Part shown: positions 1-10,223 of the stretch, in pieces
Layout of the letters: each line of letters starts with the position of its first letter
Position numbering within the stretch: position 1 is the first letter of the stretch
From: Biscogniauxia marginata
Taxonomy: Eukaryota > Ascomycota > Sordariomycetes > Xylariales > Xylariaceae
NCBI GenBank assembly: GCA_022695795.1
Contig: MU404125.1
Coordinates: forward strand, 62,001-126,000
Direction: 5' to 3'
DNA length: 64,000 bases
Notes under the pieces: generated by a model
Seen by the model: the letters and a program-made list of their open reading frames with translations, nothing else
Told to the model about the DNA's origin: nothing
Database searches by the model: none
Position numbers and translations under genes: made by a program

Positions 1-235
1 GCAATTTCAATTGAATTGACTTTAGATGACGTGATGAGACATGACCGCGCCGGTGATATAAACGGGGTTGGTCGGGGGCCGTGGCACCGGCAACGATTAA
101 TGATGACGACGGCCGTCACCAAGGATGCGGCGAGCTGCCTGTAAGCCTTGTTATTACTTTACGAAGGTGATGCTATTGGTCTCTTCGCGTCATCCCAGGG
201 CGGGCACGCCCGCTGTGATCTCACCAAGGTTATGT
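1..235. other. 3' flank of the CIA30-domain gene, no gene seen
   Basis: This stretch runs from the window edge to the stop codon of the minus-strand CIA30-domain gene. It would contain that gene's 3' untranslated region. No reading frame or repeat of note is visible. Confidence 0.6.
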
Positions 236-1097
236 TTATGGCCCTCGCTTGAAGAACCCTCTTAGGTATTGGAACCAGGAACCATCTGTCGCCCGGTTCT
301 CCCGTTTTTCCGAATTCGAACTCGAGTCAGAATTCCCAGCCTCTGGCTGTGAGTACGAAGAGGTTGGTATGGACTCGTTGACGGAGATGGTCGCTGCGAT
401 GTACTGAAGTTCAAGGCTGAATGGGCCTTCTTGCTCTCCAAAAAAGCTGTCGAAATGTGTTAACGAATATGCCAAGCAAGGAACGTTACATGGATCATTT
501 GCGAACCTTCGCATCATGATGCTTATCCTCTTGACGTCGGTCAAGTCTAGGGGCTCGGCATCAGGTTGTGGGCTGCCTCGATAGGTAGGCTTCAAGTCCT
601 CGAAGGCGATGTCGAATTCGGCTGCCTGGCTTGTGAAGTCATATTCCCAGCTCAGGGTGCTCTGTTCTCGGCCGTCTGGAAGCGTCGGGAGGATCTGATC
701 CTTGAGGATCAGGGCATACTTTTTGCCGTCGCTTTCGTTAACCTTAAGGCGCAGTCCTTGATAGCCGGATAAATCCCAGCGCAGTGGGTCAGGTGACCGC
801 TGCGAGGCGAAGCCGGCTCCTTCTAAGGTGGTGATATCTAGGTCGCCGTAAAACCGTACGGCACCGGACGTGCCGGAAGATTGCAGGTAACTCTGACTTA
901 TCCCTCCACGAACGCGGTCGTCTGAAGCAACCCAGGTATTCTCGAGCCATGGCCTACTCTCCTCGTAGATGATGTCAGTCTCGGCTGAATCGGAAACGGC
1001 GGCAGATGAAACCAGGACATGACCGTTGGGTGCCTTTGCGGAAGAACACTTACTTGTCTCCACCAAAGAGGTATGTCAAAGGTCCAGACAGTTCCAT
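236..1097 (-). CDS. Short CIA30-domain protein (complex I intermediate-associated protein 30 family)
   Basis: Two exons on the minus strand, 1097-1054 and 953-236, joined across a 100 nt intron (donor GTAAGT, CTGAC branch site, acceptor TAG), give 253 aa. Splicing creates the N-terminus MELSGPLTYLFGGDKPWLEN. This is preferred over the unspliced ATG because it restores the family-typical 'LFGG' lead into the domain. The CIA30 domain spans about residues 16-202: ASDDRVRGG at 24-32 and FFGEQEGPFSLEL at 185-197 are hallmark blocks. A Ser/Asn/Glu-rich tail follows. The founding family member assists mitochondrial complex I assembly (NDUFAF1 in humans). This protein lacks a basic mitochondrial presequence and is short, so it is more likely the small cytosolic paralogue common in fungi, whose role is not settled. 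The family call is firm; the function is not. Confidence 0.9.
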
Positions 1098-1528
1098 AGT
1101 AATGCTTGAACCCTTGTTATAGGGATCTTGTTTTGCAATGAACCAAGGGCGCTGGTGGGTGTGCTAGAGAGGATATGTACGTGTTGCTTGGTCTTGTTGG
1201 CAGAGAATATACCAATTGCCTAAAGCTCGTAGGTAAACTGGTGTTACCTAATATATATATATATCGATACTAAATATAGCTAGAGCCCCGGTGGTGTGTT
1301 GTTGAAGAGATGTGGAATATCGTCAAGGAGGAGAGGTTGTGGCCTCAGCTTCAAACTCAGAATGATTACCCGTTTTGGACTCGGAGGATGGGATTCTGCC
1401 TAGTGTTGAGAAAGAAGACTAATAATAAGCCAACAGACCGGAGTTTAGTGACAGCTAGAGTTTACCTGGTCGAACGGTGCTGAATGCTGTAAAGTAGAAT
1501 ATGTCGAGGTCCATATACCTAACTGTAG

Positions 1529-1552
1529 GTGTGTGTGTGTGTGTGTGTGTGT
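1529..1552. repeat. (GT)12 microsatellite
   Basis: Twelve perfect GT dinucleotides upstream of the CIA30-domain gene. Confidence 0.95.
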
Positions 1553-2615
1553 AGTTGTGTAACCTGGGCATTTGGCTATTAAGTAGGTTCCACAAATGTT
1601 AAGAAGGTTGTCTAACTAGCCACACTAGTCACCAGCCTCTTTGCTGTGGGCAGACCTCAGACACACTTTCTTGTGGCTTGAATCCCCAAACCCCAAACTC
1701 CCGTCCCCTCCGGCCTTCACCCCAAATTATTTCATATCCCAATTCCATGCCTGCTATACCGAATAAGTTCAACACCAGGTCGCTCTCATGCATTCATTTC
1801 GCCTTGTTCATCCGCTCTCGATCGTGGGTACACCCTGCCGCCCCACATGCCGCCAGGTCCGTCAGAAGTCTGATTTAACTCACTTGTCGCGCGAAGGCGT
1901 CTTGGTCCTTCGAATTGACTCCAGCCGGCGCCCTTGGATCCTCGCCCAGGGTGCCCGTGTGTGATGCGCTCCTCCACCTGCTACCTACTTGACGCTGCTC
2001 TTAACAATGAAAAAGCAGCAACAAAAAAAAAAAAGAGCCTGCCTGCTCGTTGCCGTACACGTACAGGAATATGTCGCCGAAGGGTCTCCATGGAAATCGA
2101 CCCGAACCCCGGGCGCAGTGTACTTGGGGCCCTACACCACAACTCGCGTGCGTGAAGATCCTCCTCGGGTCGTCTCTTGCTGCTAAGTGGGAACCATTCC
2201 TTCGGAGCTACGAGGTGTGCGTTTCTGTCTCCCCCCTACTCCCCGTCGCCTCAACCAATTCCTCGCGTCCAGGTCCCGGCCCCGCCAGTCACATTTCGTT
2301 TTTGTTGCCCAGCTCGAAACTCTCTCTCAACAGGGACCAGCCCAGCCAAGCTTTTCGTGCCTAATATAGCAGAATTCCCTTGTGCGGATTTCGCTTTTCG
2401 TACCGTGGCTTCGCTTCTGCCGGGCGAGGCACAACCCCATTTCCCACCCGCCCTAGCGGTCTGGTGGATCGGTCTCCCGAGCTCCAATGGCACCAGGTGA
2501 GTCGATGCCAGCCAGCCAAGCTCCTGTCAAACTTTCTCTTCCCTCTCCCATGGTGTTGCTCAACGGGGGGGGGCCTAGGTCGGTATTATGCAATCAATGA
2601 AGATTCTCGCTGCGA

Positions 2616-2632
2616 CCCCCCCCCCCCCCCCC
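2616..2632. repeat. C17 homopolymer tract
   Basis: Seventeen consecutive C residues, one of several long G/C runs in the window. Confidence 0.95.
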
Positions 2633-3648
2633 TGACGTTTGGCCGCAGACCAGACCCGACCTCCCCAGTTATAATTGCCAAGGTGACAAGATCCTCCTTT
2701 CCCGAGTTCGAATTCACACACCCCGGCCAGAATTTCTGCGGACTTGGCGGCACGGACCCCGTGAAACGTACGTCTACGTACATACCGTAGGTCGGTACCT
2801 ACCATCGCTGGGGTTTCTTCGTATGTATGTACAATGTATGTAATGTAGTAAGTTTACCACGAGCGAGGTGGCATGGGTCCTGACAGCCTGGCCTTCGTCG
2901 ACGGCTGCGGGCTGCGAGGGGTGCCCGTACGAGCTGCATGCACAAGAGCACATTACGCAGGCCCATGCGATTGTGCATGGCTGCTAACACGTGCCAATCT
3001 GTCTCTTCGTCGCCGGTTGACTGGTAGTGGGTATTAGTCTGGAATTCTTTGCGAACACGAAGTTGGTGGAACGTGTGGCCAGCGAATTCTAGATTGGCGG
3101 TACATATTCGAAACGAGGCTACAATGGCACATTACGGAGAAAGGGGGAGCATAGTGTAGCGTTTTTATTTATTTTTGTTTTATATTTTATCTTGTGAACC
3201 CATCTTCATTGGAATGATAATACAGCTCTTGTAGCTCGAGAGAGCTCTGTATCATCTATGTGTAAAACGTATTCCCATCGAAGAACACCACGCTTTGCCT
3301 GGATATCCCCCAAAACCAATTTATCCCCTTAAAAAATAACAAGAGAAAAGTAAAAAAAAAAAAACAAGACAAAAGGAAAAGGCCGAGCACTTCGCCTTTA
3401 TGCAAATAATTTCAGCGCCGTCACTCCCAGTATGAATAAATCGCGTTCATGTGTCCCGTTCCACTCATACACTCAGTTCCCGCGTAAAGCCCAATATCGC
3501 CATCCGTTACTCCGCCTAGTGGTGCTGTTGGCCTAGGCCGGGAGAACCCGGCATCGACAACGGTGTCGTAGGATACTCGTAGCCAGACTCGGAGCAATTG
3601 GCCGAGTGGTCGAACGAGTGAGAAAGCGGTGGTGTCTGGCATCACCGA

Positions 3649-4492
3649 TCAGCTACGTGGATTTCGGCGGGAGGAATCGCGCACATGACTCACATGAGGG
3701 TTCGAGTGGTCGTACGAATTCGGGGCGTTCACGTCCATGCCGGGCATGAAGCCGTAGCTCACGTAGGGGGACATGGAGTCCTCGTGCGGGTAGGCCTCCC
3801 TCTTGATGGCGTCGCTGAAGTGCGTCATGGACGGGAGCGTGCAGGGGACGGTCGTGGCCATGTAGCTGGGGTAGCCCTCGGCCGTGGTCATGGGGTGATA
3901 GGACTGGGCCGAGCTGTAGGGCGGCATGATCATCTCGTCAGGCGGGGGGTAGGCCGAGTAGGCGATGAAGGGAGGGGTGTGAGAGCGCTCGCGGTCGTCG
4001 TACGCGGAGGGGAAGATCAGCTCGTCGTCGGGGTTCATCGGCGGGGTGTACTGGGGCGGCTGGACGGGCTTGTGGGAAGCCGCCGACTTGGACGACTTGG
4101 ACGCCGAGGTCTTCTTGGTGGTGCGGCTGCCGGACTGTCCCTGCTTCTCGGCGCCGTTGGTGGGCGACGAAGCTTCGTCCGACGAGCCGGCACGCCTCTC
4201 CAGGTCTTCCAGGCGTCTCTTGAGCTTCTTGCCTGCAGAAAGACTATCAGTCCCACGCCCCCCCGGTTGCGAAGAACTCGGCTTGGAAGGGCAACCTACG
4301 GTAGTTGCGCTGAGCAATCCTGTTCTGTATCCTCCGGCGCTCAGCAAGATCCGAGATCTTGGTCCAGTCCTCGTCCGGGTTAGCCGAGCTGGAGAAGGCG
4401 CTGCTGGTGCCGTGTGCCGAGTATTGCCTCGGGGCCTGAGGGGCAGCGTATGCGTATTGGTGCTGCGACATGGCGAACATCGGGGCAGACAT
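3649..4492 (-). CDS. bZIP transcription factor (AP-1/Yap-like basic region)
   Basis: Two exons, 4492-4300 and 4232-3649, flank a 67 nt intron (donor GTAGGT, acceptor CAG) and encode 258 aa. The splice falls inside the basic region and rebuilds NRIAQRNYR (residues 57-65), the DNA-contact signature of fungal AP-1-like bZIPs. It is followed by KKLKRRLEDLERRA, a short leucine zipper of only about two heptads. The preceding block DEDWTKISDLAERRRIQ (40-56) is typical of one Pezizomycotina bZIP subgroup. The C-terminal two thirds are Pro/Ser/Tyr-rich and disordered-looking, a probable activation region. It should act in the nucleus as a dimer. The subgroup's target pathway cannot be read from sequence, so no gene symbol is given. 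The start is the first ATG of exon 1, just below a (GTAT)8 repeat in the leader. Confidence 0.92.
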
Positions 4493-4544
4493 GAAGTAGA
4501 AACTGTGCCCACGAAGGAAGATGAATACAGATATGGAGATATGT

Positions 4545-4586
4545 GTATGTATGTATGTATGTATGTATGTATGTATATATATATAT
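4545..4586. repeat. (GTAT)8 plus (AT)n microsatellite in the bZIP 5' leader
   Basis: Eight GTAT units at 4545-4576 run into an AT repeat, ending about 53 bp upstream of the bZIP start codon. The repeat therefore lies in its 5' untranslated region or core promoter, and length changes could affect expression. Confidence 0.9.
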
Positions 4587-5851
4587 AGAGATATATATAT
4601 GGATAGATGTGAGGCGGTCTCTGGGTAGAGATTACTTCAGAGGCAGAGCTGATGTCGAACCGTGGTGGTAGGATACAAGATCGGAGAGGAGGGAGGAATG
4701 AATAGAATATATAGAAGAGCTTCCATCGCCGTGCCGTCGGCTTTAAAGTCGTCCCCATAGGCTCGACATCAAGTTGCGAAGTACCCCATGCCACGAGCTG
4801 GCTTAGAGGTACGTACCTTTTCTGCAGGCATGGGGTAGACCCCTCTGCAGGCATATGAACGCGAGACCAATATGCACCCGAGTTCCGCCATTTTGCTTGC
4901 AACGTTTTGGGAGGACTTGGGTTCCCAGTGCGAGAGAAAGACAGCGCCTCAATCTAAGGCCAGTAGCGGCGATCGCACCCCGGTAACCAGCGGGCTGGTG
5001 TACGTACATGCACATGTGTAGGTGGTGTAGCTGTCTGTGTGTGCGAGGGAGTGTGTGTGCAGGGGTGGGATGAAGACCACGTTACGATAAATTGACATAA
5101 AAGCTGGGGGTTGTCTAACCGCAAACGGCGAAGGATGTTGTTGCACACGCACTATCTGAAATTTGCCCACATTTGGGCTCTCCGGGGTACGTACCTTCTC
5201 TCGCGCGATTAAAGCGGCGACGCCTTTTTCGTCCCCCACCTTCTCGAGATCGTAGGGCTGTTAGGCTATTTGGCCGAACGATGACGGATTTGACGAGCGG
5301 ACTAACCGCAGTTAGGACAAACTTGGGACGTTAAGACCAGCACACAGGTTGTAGCCTTAGGTACAGCGGGCTCGCGCACTAACTTAGCAGTGGTAGTACA
5401 TATTTAGCATTCGAGTCTACCTCTGGACTTGTTACTGCCTGATATGGAAGCCGAGATCTTTGGAATCACGCTGTGCCTTTTCAGCAGAAGGCGGTTGAAT
5501 GTTCCAAAAACACTGCCATAACCTAGCATTGCTCTGCGCGAACCCACATGGCGTTCTGCGTCCGTACTCCAGCCAGTACGGCTTCAGCTTTCTCTCTTCT
5601 CACATCGTGCTGTCAGAAGGGCGGAAACATAAGACAATGACCTCGTTGCCTCAGCTTATGAAACCATGATACGGGAATAACGACGGGGCATCGTCGGCAA
5701 GCCCAAGCTCTCTCCACTGCATCCACTTTTGAGGACGGCCGTCCGCGATGGATTGGGCCCCGCCTCGTCCGCCGAACCGGCACCGCATTATGGTCACCAC
5801 CATGTTCTTTTACTGCAATCAACGAGAGACCCATCTCCGTCTAGGCAGCGA

Positions 5852-5864
5852 GGGGGGGGGGGGG
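5852..5864. repeat. G13 homopolymer tract
   Basis: Thirteen consecutive G residues in noncoding sequence. Confidence 0.95.
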
Positions 5865-7831
5865 TCTATAACGTAGCACTCGTCTAAATAGGTCCTCGCA
5901 GTAGCCCAGGATCTAGCATGCCTACATACATATATTCATATGTGATAACGCCGAGTGCGTCTAATCCTGACGGTCTAGCAGTGGAGAACACGCAAAGCCT
6001 GGTATCTCGTTGCCTTGTCGAGGTGACGTCGTGATTGGCTTATGCGCAACCCAGGCTAAAACTCGGCGGGAGACTGCGTAGATCCTTTTTGAGACACCAA
6101 ATTTCAGCTCTCGTCGTCGCACACGGCGGCACCTTCGAGAAGAAAGCATGGAAGAGGGGGAGCCAGAGAGGCTTGGGTGTGTCGGAAGTCGCCCATGAGC
6201 CCGGAAGCCCAGGTTTCCAAGAGGAGGCGTTTTTCGCGTTGGCGCCGATTCAACGCTCGATGATGGAGATAGGCTACTCGAAGCTCTAATAGCTCCCAAT
6301 CCCACCGCCGCACTGGCACGTGCTTTATAAGGCGTTCTATTTTTAAAATAGGCCATTACCAATCCCGAGTCGAGCTTCTCATTGGCTGACGGGCGGCTCT
6401 TCCTAGGGCTGGCACCATCAAGGGGGGGTCGGAGGCCCATCCCTATCTCGATGCTCCTGGGTCGGCGAGATTTCTTGCTAATTTCGGATGGTATGAGCAC
6501 TTATACCCTCCCCAAACGGCGAGAGGTGTCTAGCAGATCCTGGCTCGAGCGGGTGAAAATGGAGAAGACGGACTAGGACCGATCAGCTTGGTCAAGAGCG
6601 TATCAGAGTCTTGGCAACGTTGCGGGCAATTCACACAGGAGCCATCGATCTCTTGTTTAGATCAACATAGAACCGTGGGATCGACTACTGCAGAGTCTTT
6701 TTTTAATTGCCCGGGCATAAATCTTCACATCGCAATGCCAAGGTAGTTAACAGTCGTAGGTATTCTACTCCTATTTTCTTTTTCTTTTTTCTCCGGGAGG
6801 GGCTCTCGAGTCCCACTGAGTCGATATGACAGAGACTCAATGCATTTGGCGTATACTAATCAGGAAATAGAATAAATCGACAATCTCTCGTAATCCACCT
6901 TGTTCAAAACGTGCGTGCATTTATCGACCGTTCGATCTTTAGTAAACATGAGGGTTTGATGCACCATGCCGTGCAAACATCTCCGCGGTCCCTTATCGAT
7001 CACAAGCTATACCCGACGCAATATCTAGTATCTACTTTCTACCTAGATAGGCACCTGTACCGACGTAGTATTTCAAATTGGGCGAATTCACGTGGTCACA
7101 CACTTGCCCCTCTATTATTGCCTGAAGCTTGTAGGAGGTAGCGTTACCAACAAAAGACCATTGGTAGGGCCGATATCCATGTGACCAGTCAAGATGAGGC
7201 TCCATACAACTACAACTGCTGGCGCCATCATGGGCTATTGCACCTCAGCCTTCAACGATTTTTTTGAGCCTCGTACCCCATTCGGTGACGGTCGGCCGGT
7301 TTGTTTGGCGCCATCCAGTGGACTGGATGTCCAAAAATATCCCAAACTTTGAATATAGCATCATTCACGATGTTATTGACATATCTAGGTTTACAATGCG
7401 GGGGGACTTACTGAGTTTATGGGAACGGATCTAGAATCGGACTTATGTGCAAAGATCCGGCTAGCCCACCTCTTCCCCCCGAAGTCTGCAGTTGTCGGTT
7501 CCGAACTCCTCAGGTTCGAGATCATGCAAGGACCTCACAATAGTATGGACCGGCAGCGAAACGCACATACAAATCTTGTCACATGGAGGTTCCTCCGATT
7601 GCGGGCTTATTGTCATACCTGTCTCAAGCACTCTATACCACGTGCAGAAGAGTCTAGGGAATTGTCCGAGCTCTCTGACCGTCTCTGCCCTCTGAGGTTG
7701 GGTGCTGACGAGAGAAGTTTGAAGTACCGGTGGATGAGGTGGATGAGCACATACATTGCCTATCGTGTGCTTACACGCAAACCCGTAGGGACGGAACCGC
7801 AGAAGCCACCCTTACCCGCGAGCTTGGTTAG

Positions 7832-7846
7832 CCCCCCCCCCCCCCC
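7832..7846. repeat. C15 homopolymer tract
   Basis: Fifteen consecutive C residues in noncoding sequence. Confidence 0.95.
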
Positions 7847-10181
7847 TTTTGATTCAAGCTTGAGAAACGGCTCTTTAAGGTTCTCACGCCAAGACACTGC
7901 TCCCTCTCCGCAACGCATCATCCAAAAGGCACACGCCCTAGCACTGTTTGATGACTTCAGCAGCGGTCATGACTGGTCCCAGAATTCGGTCGCATGGAGC
8001 CGCGAAGACCCAGGGATCTCGCCGAGCGCTCGCTTTTCCCCAATGCAAGATCCCACAATGCTTCCACCCGTCCCATCGAGGGGGCCGAGATGCATGCAGG
8101 ATTGATTTCTTCTCTTCTTTCTTTCTTTCTGTTACCTTCTGGGAAGACACTCGCCGATCAGAATGTGATTGAAATTAGGGAGCAGCATAACCGTGGCGTT
8201 CGTTTCAAGGTTACTTCCTGAATTCTAGATTCACAAAATACACGAGAAGGGGGGGGAGGATATATGACTGTGCCGATCGTAACAAGTTGGTGCACACCCT
8301 CACTTGCAATTATAGAACTTATAACGATAACGACTGTCCTACAGTTGTTATGACTGGTCACCCCATTACGGCATTGAAAAGAAGCTTTTGGTCCTATGTA
8401 AAATAGCGTGGGTTGCTTCCTACGCTAGGACTATCTAGCACGTACGTCTTCATCATGCCGAAGCTACGCGATCGTCAGTCTTGACTCGCCACAGATCTAC
8501 TCAACCACGTAGGTAGATATGTATAAAGCTATCTCGGCGATAGGATTTTCTACCCGAATATCTCCTGCACGGGTCCAAGAGAACCCATCAGGAAGGACGT
8601 CTCGATGTTAAAACACAGCTGCCTGCTCAGACGGGGGTCGCCGAGTTACTCTCGTGATTCTAGTTGAAAAGTATCTATCAGCTGGGGGATTGGTGCTGAA
8701 GATGGGCGGTTTATCGTCACGAGAGAGGCGCAGCGCCGCCAGTGAGATCCAGCTGGTAAAACCAACCGTCGCATTCGCAGCAGTTTCGGTTCTAGCAGTG
8801 TCGGTGTCGTTTCACGTCTGCTGCCTACCCCCTCAATGCCTATGTTATATGGAATTGTTGGCCACGCGTCGTTTGGAAGGGTGCTCACATGAAGCAAGAG
8901 GGCTCAAGGACTCTTCGATAGGAGGGGGCACAAATTTACGGCCCCCAAACAATCTTCTCCCTCCGGGGACAAGAGGAAAAAGCGGGCAGCTGTACGCGAA
9001 TCCTGCGAATGCCACGCGACATTCGCTTATGGGAGCGGGCTGCGGGAATTAAGAGTATTAGATAATGAGGGACCCTTGAATAAAAGCTTGTGTGTGGCGG
9101 TCGAACGATTCCATGTCAGAAGTTCTAGTTTTAGCATATCTATCTACGGACGTCGTCTCTGATTGGATCGTGGGATACGATGTTAGTTAGTAGAGCGCGT
9201 CTAGAGGTTGGCCCAACCCAGGGTTACAGTACGGACGGACTTAAGTAATCCGCTAAAGCCCTTTGGTTTAGGGCGGCGCCTTTTCTACTCGTACTCTGGG
9301 GAACTTTGTCCGACTTGCCCTTTTAGGAAAGTTATATTTCTCAGCACCTATTTTTTTCTACGCCGGTTGGTTTATTTTATTTCTGTAGGTGTTTTTATTT
9401 TTACTTCTCTCCTCACTTGTCACTCCTCCCCGCTCTAACGCGCGCGAAGTACTCCCCTGCCCGAAGATGGGTTAAGACACTGCTTTATCCACCTCACACG
9501 GTATTATCTTGCGCCGCACCTACGAGGGGATACGTAGGATCGAGACCCTGTCATCATGATAACATAGCATGCCTTGCATATCCGATCAATGCAGGCCAGA
9601 GACATCTCACCGCATCTGCACCGTTGGGAAGAAGCTTCTGAGAACAATGTCTCAACCCGCCCGAGCCGCAAGAGCTGAATAGTATTATAAACCAGGATAT
9701 GCAGGGAAGGCTCTCGAGTTGGCTGTCGAACGACTGCTATCGGGACCATGATGCGATGCGTCTTGCTGTGGCCATTCCGTAGCTAGCCTTACCCTGCCTA
9801 TCTACAGATGCAGGTAGGTCACAACTTGCGCTACACAGAGCGAGGTGGTCTGACGTCCTACTTCCCAGAACGGACTTTCGAATCTCCAAAGCGGCATATG
9901 TAAGTCCGCGGTAGACATTTCTCACATCAGTCCCGCTTTCTGGGACGAAGCTAAGTGGTCGTTACCAACCCGTGCCTGTGGTCTGGGTAACGCCAAGCGA
10001 AGATCCCGTCCAAAGGGGCCCTCCAAAGTCCCGGTCTCTGACCACTCGCGAGGATACCCTGTCTCCCTGACAGCACACCATCACCACTACAGACGGATAA
10101 TCTGCAACGGAAATAACATTAAGAAACTTACGTACACACTGTCCTCGGTTTAGGGGGACCCTAGCCAACACACGGGGTTTC

Positions 10182-10223
10182 TTTCTTTCTTTCTTTTTTT
10201 TCTTCTTTTTTTTTTTTTTTTTT
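10182..10223. repeat. (CTTT)n followed by T18 tract
   Basis: Several CTTT units lead into 18 consecutive T residues at 10206-10223. On the minus strand this is a poly-A-like run, but no retroelement or processed transcript is recognisable next to it. Confidence 0.85.

Larger units (their letters stand above)
1098..3648. other. Intergenic region between CIA30 and bZIP genes
   Basis: This 2.5 kb holds the CIA30 gene promoter and the 3' end of the bZIP gene. It contains a (GT)12 microsatellite at 1529-1552, a pyrimidine-rich stretch around 2220-2480 and a C17 run at 2616-2632. A possible mini-exon (ATG at 2488 with a GTGAGT donor) was considered and not accepted. No convincing gene is seen. Confidence 0.5.
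4493..10205. other. Gene desert, left part
   Basis: The first few hundred bases are the bZIP promoter. Beyond them there is no reading frame with recognisable protein character on either strand. Open frames exist (for example 5961-6500 and 7419-8105) but are low-complexity or lack any domain. The stretch contains a G13 run at 5852-5864 and a C15 run at 7832-7846. Base composition is near 50% GC, so it is not obviously an AT-rich repeat-induced mutation block. Confidence 0.5.

Noticed and set aside
2488..2790. Possible spliced small gene: ATG at 2488 with a GTGAGT donor, then an open frame running through the C17 run
   Set aside because: The second exon would contain a poly-Pro run from a homopolymer, and no family similarity or clear downstream exon was found.
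3685..4383. Plus-strand open frame of 232 codons, very Val/Gly/Arg-rich
   Set aside because: It is the antisense shadow of the bZIP gene's Pro/Ser/Tyr-rich exon.
5961..6500. Minus-strand open frame of 179 codons
   Set aside because: Ser/Arg/Pro-rich without any recognisable pattern; other frames are equally open.
7419..8105. Plus-strand open frame of 228 codons in the gene desert
   Set aside because: Its composition is that of translated noncoding DNA, it crosses a C15 run and shows no motif, domain or signal peptide.
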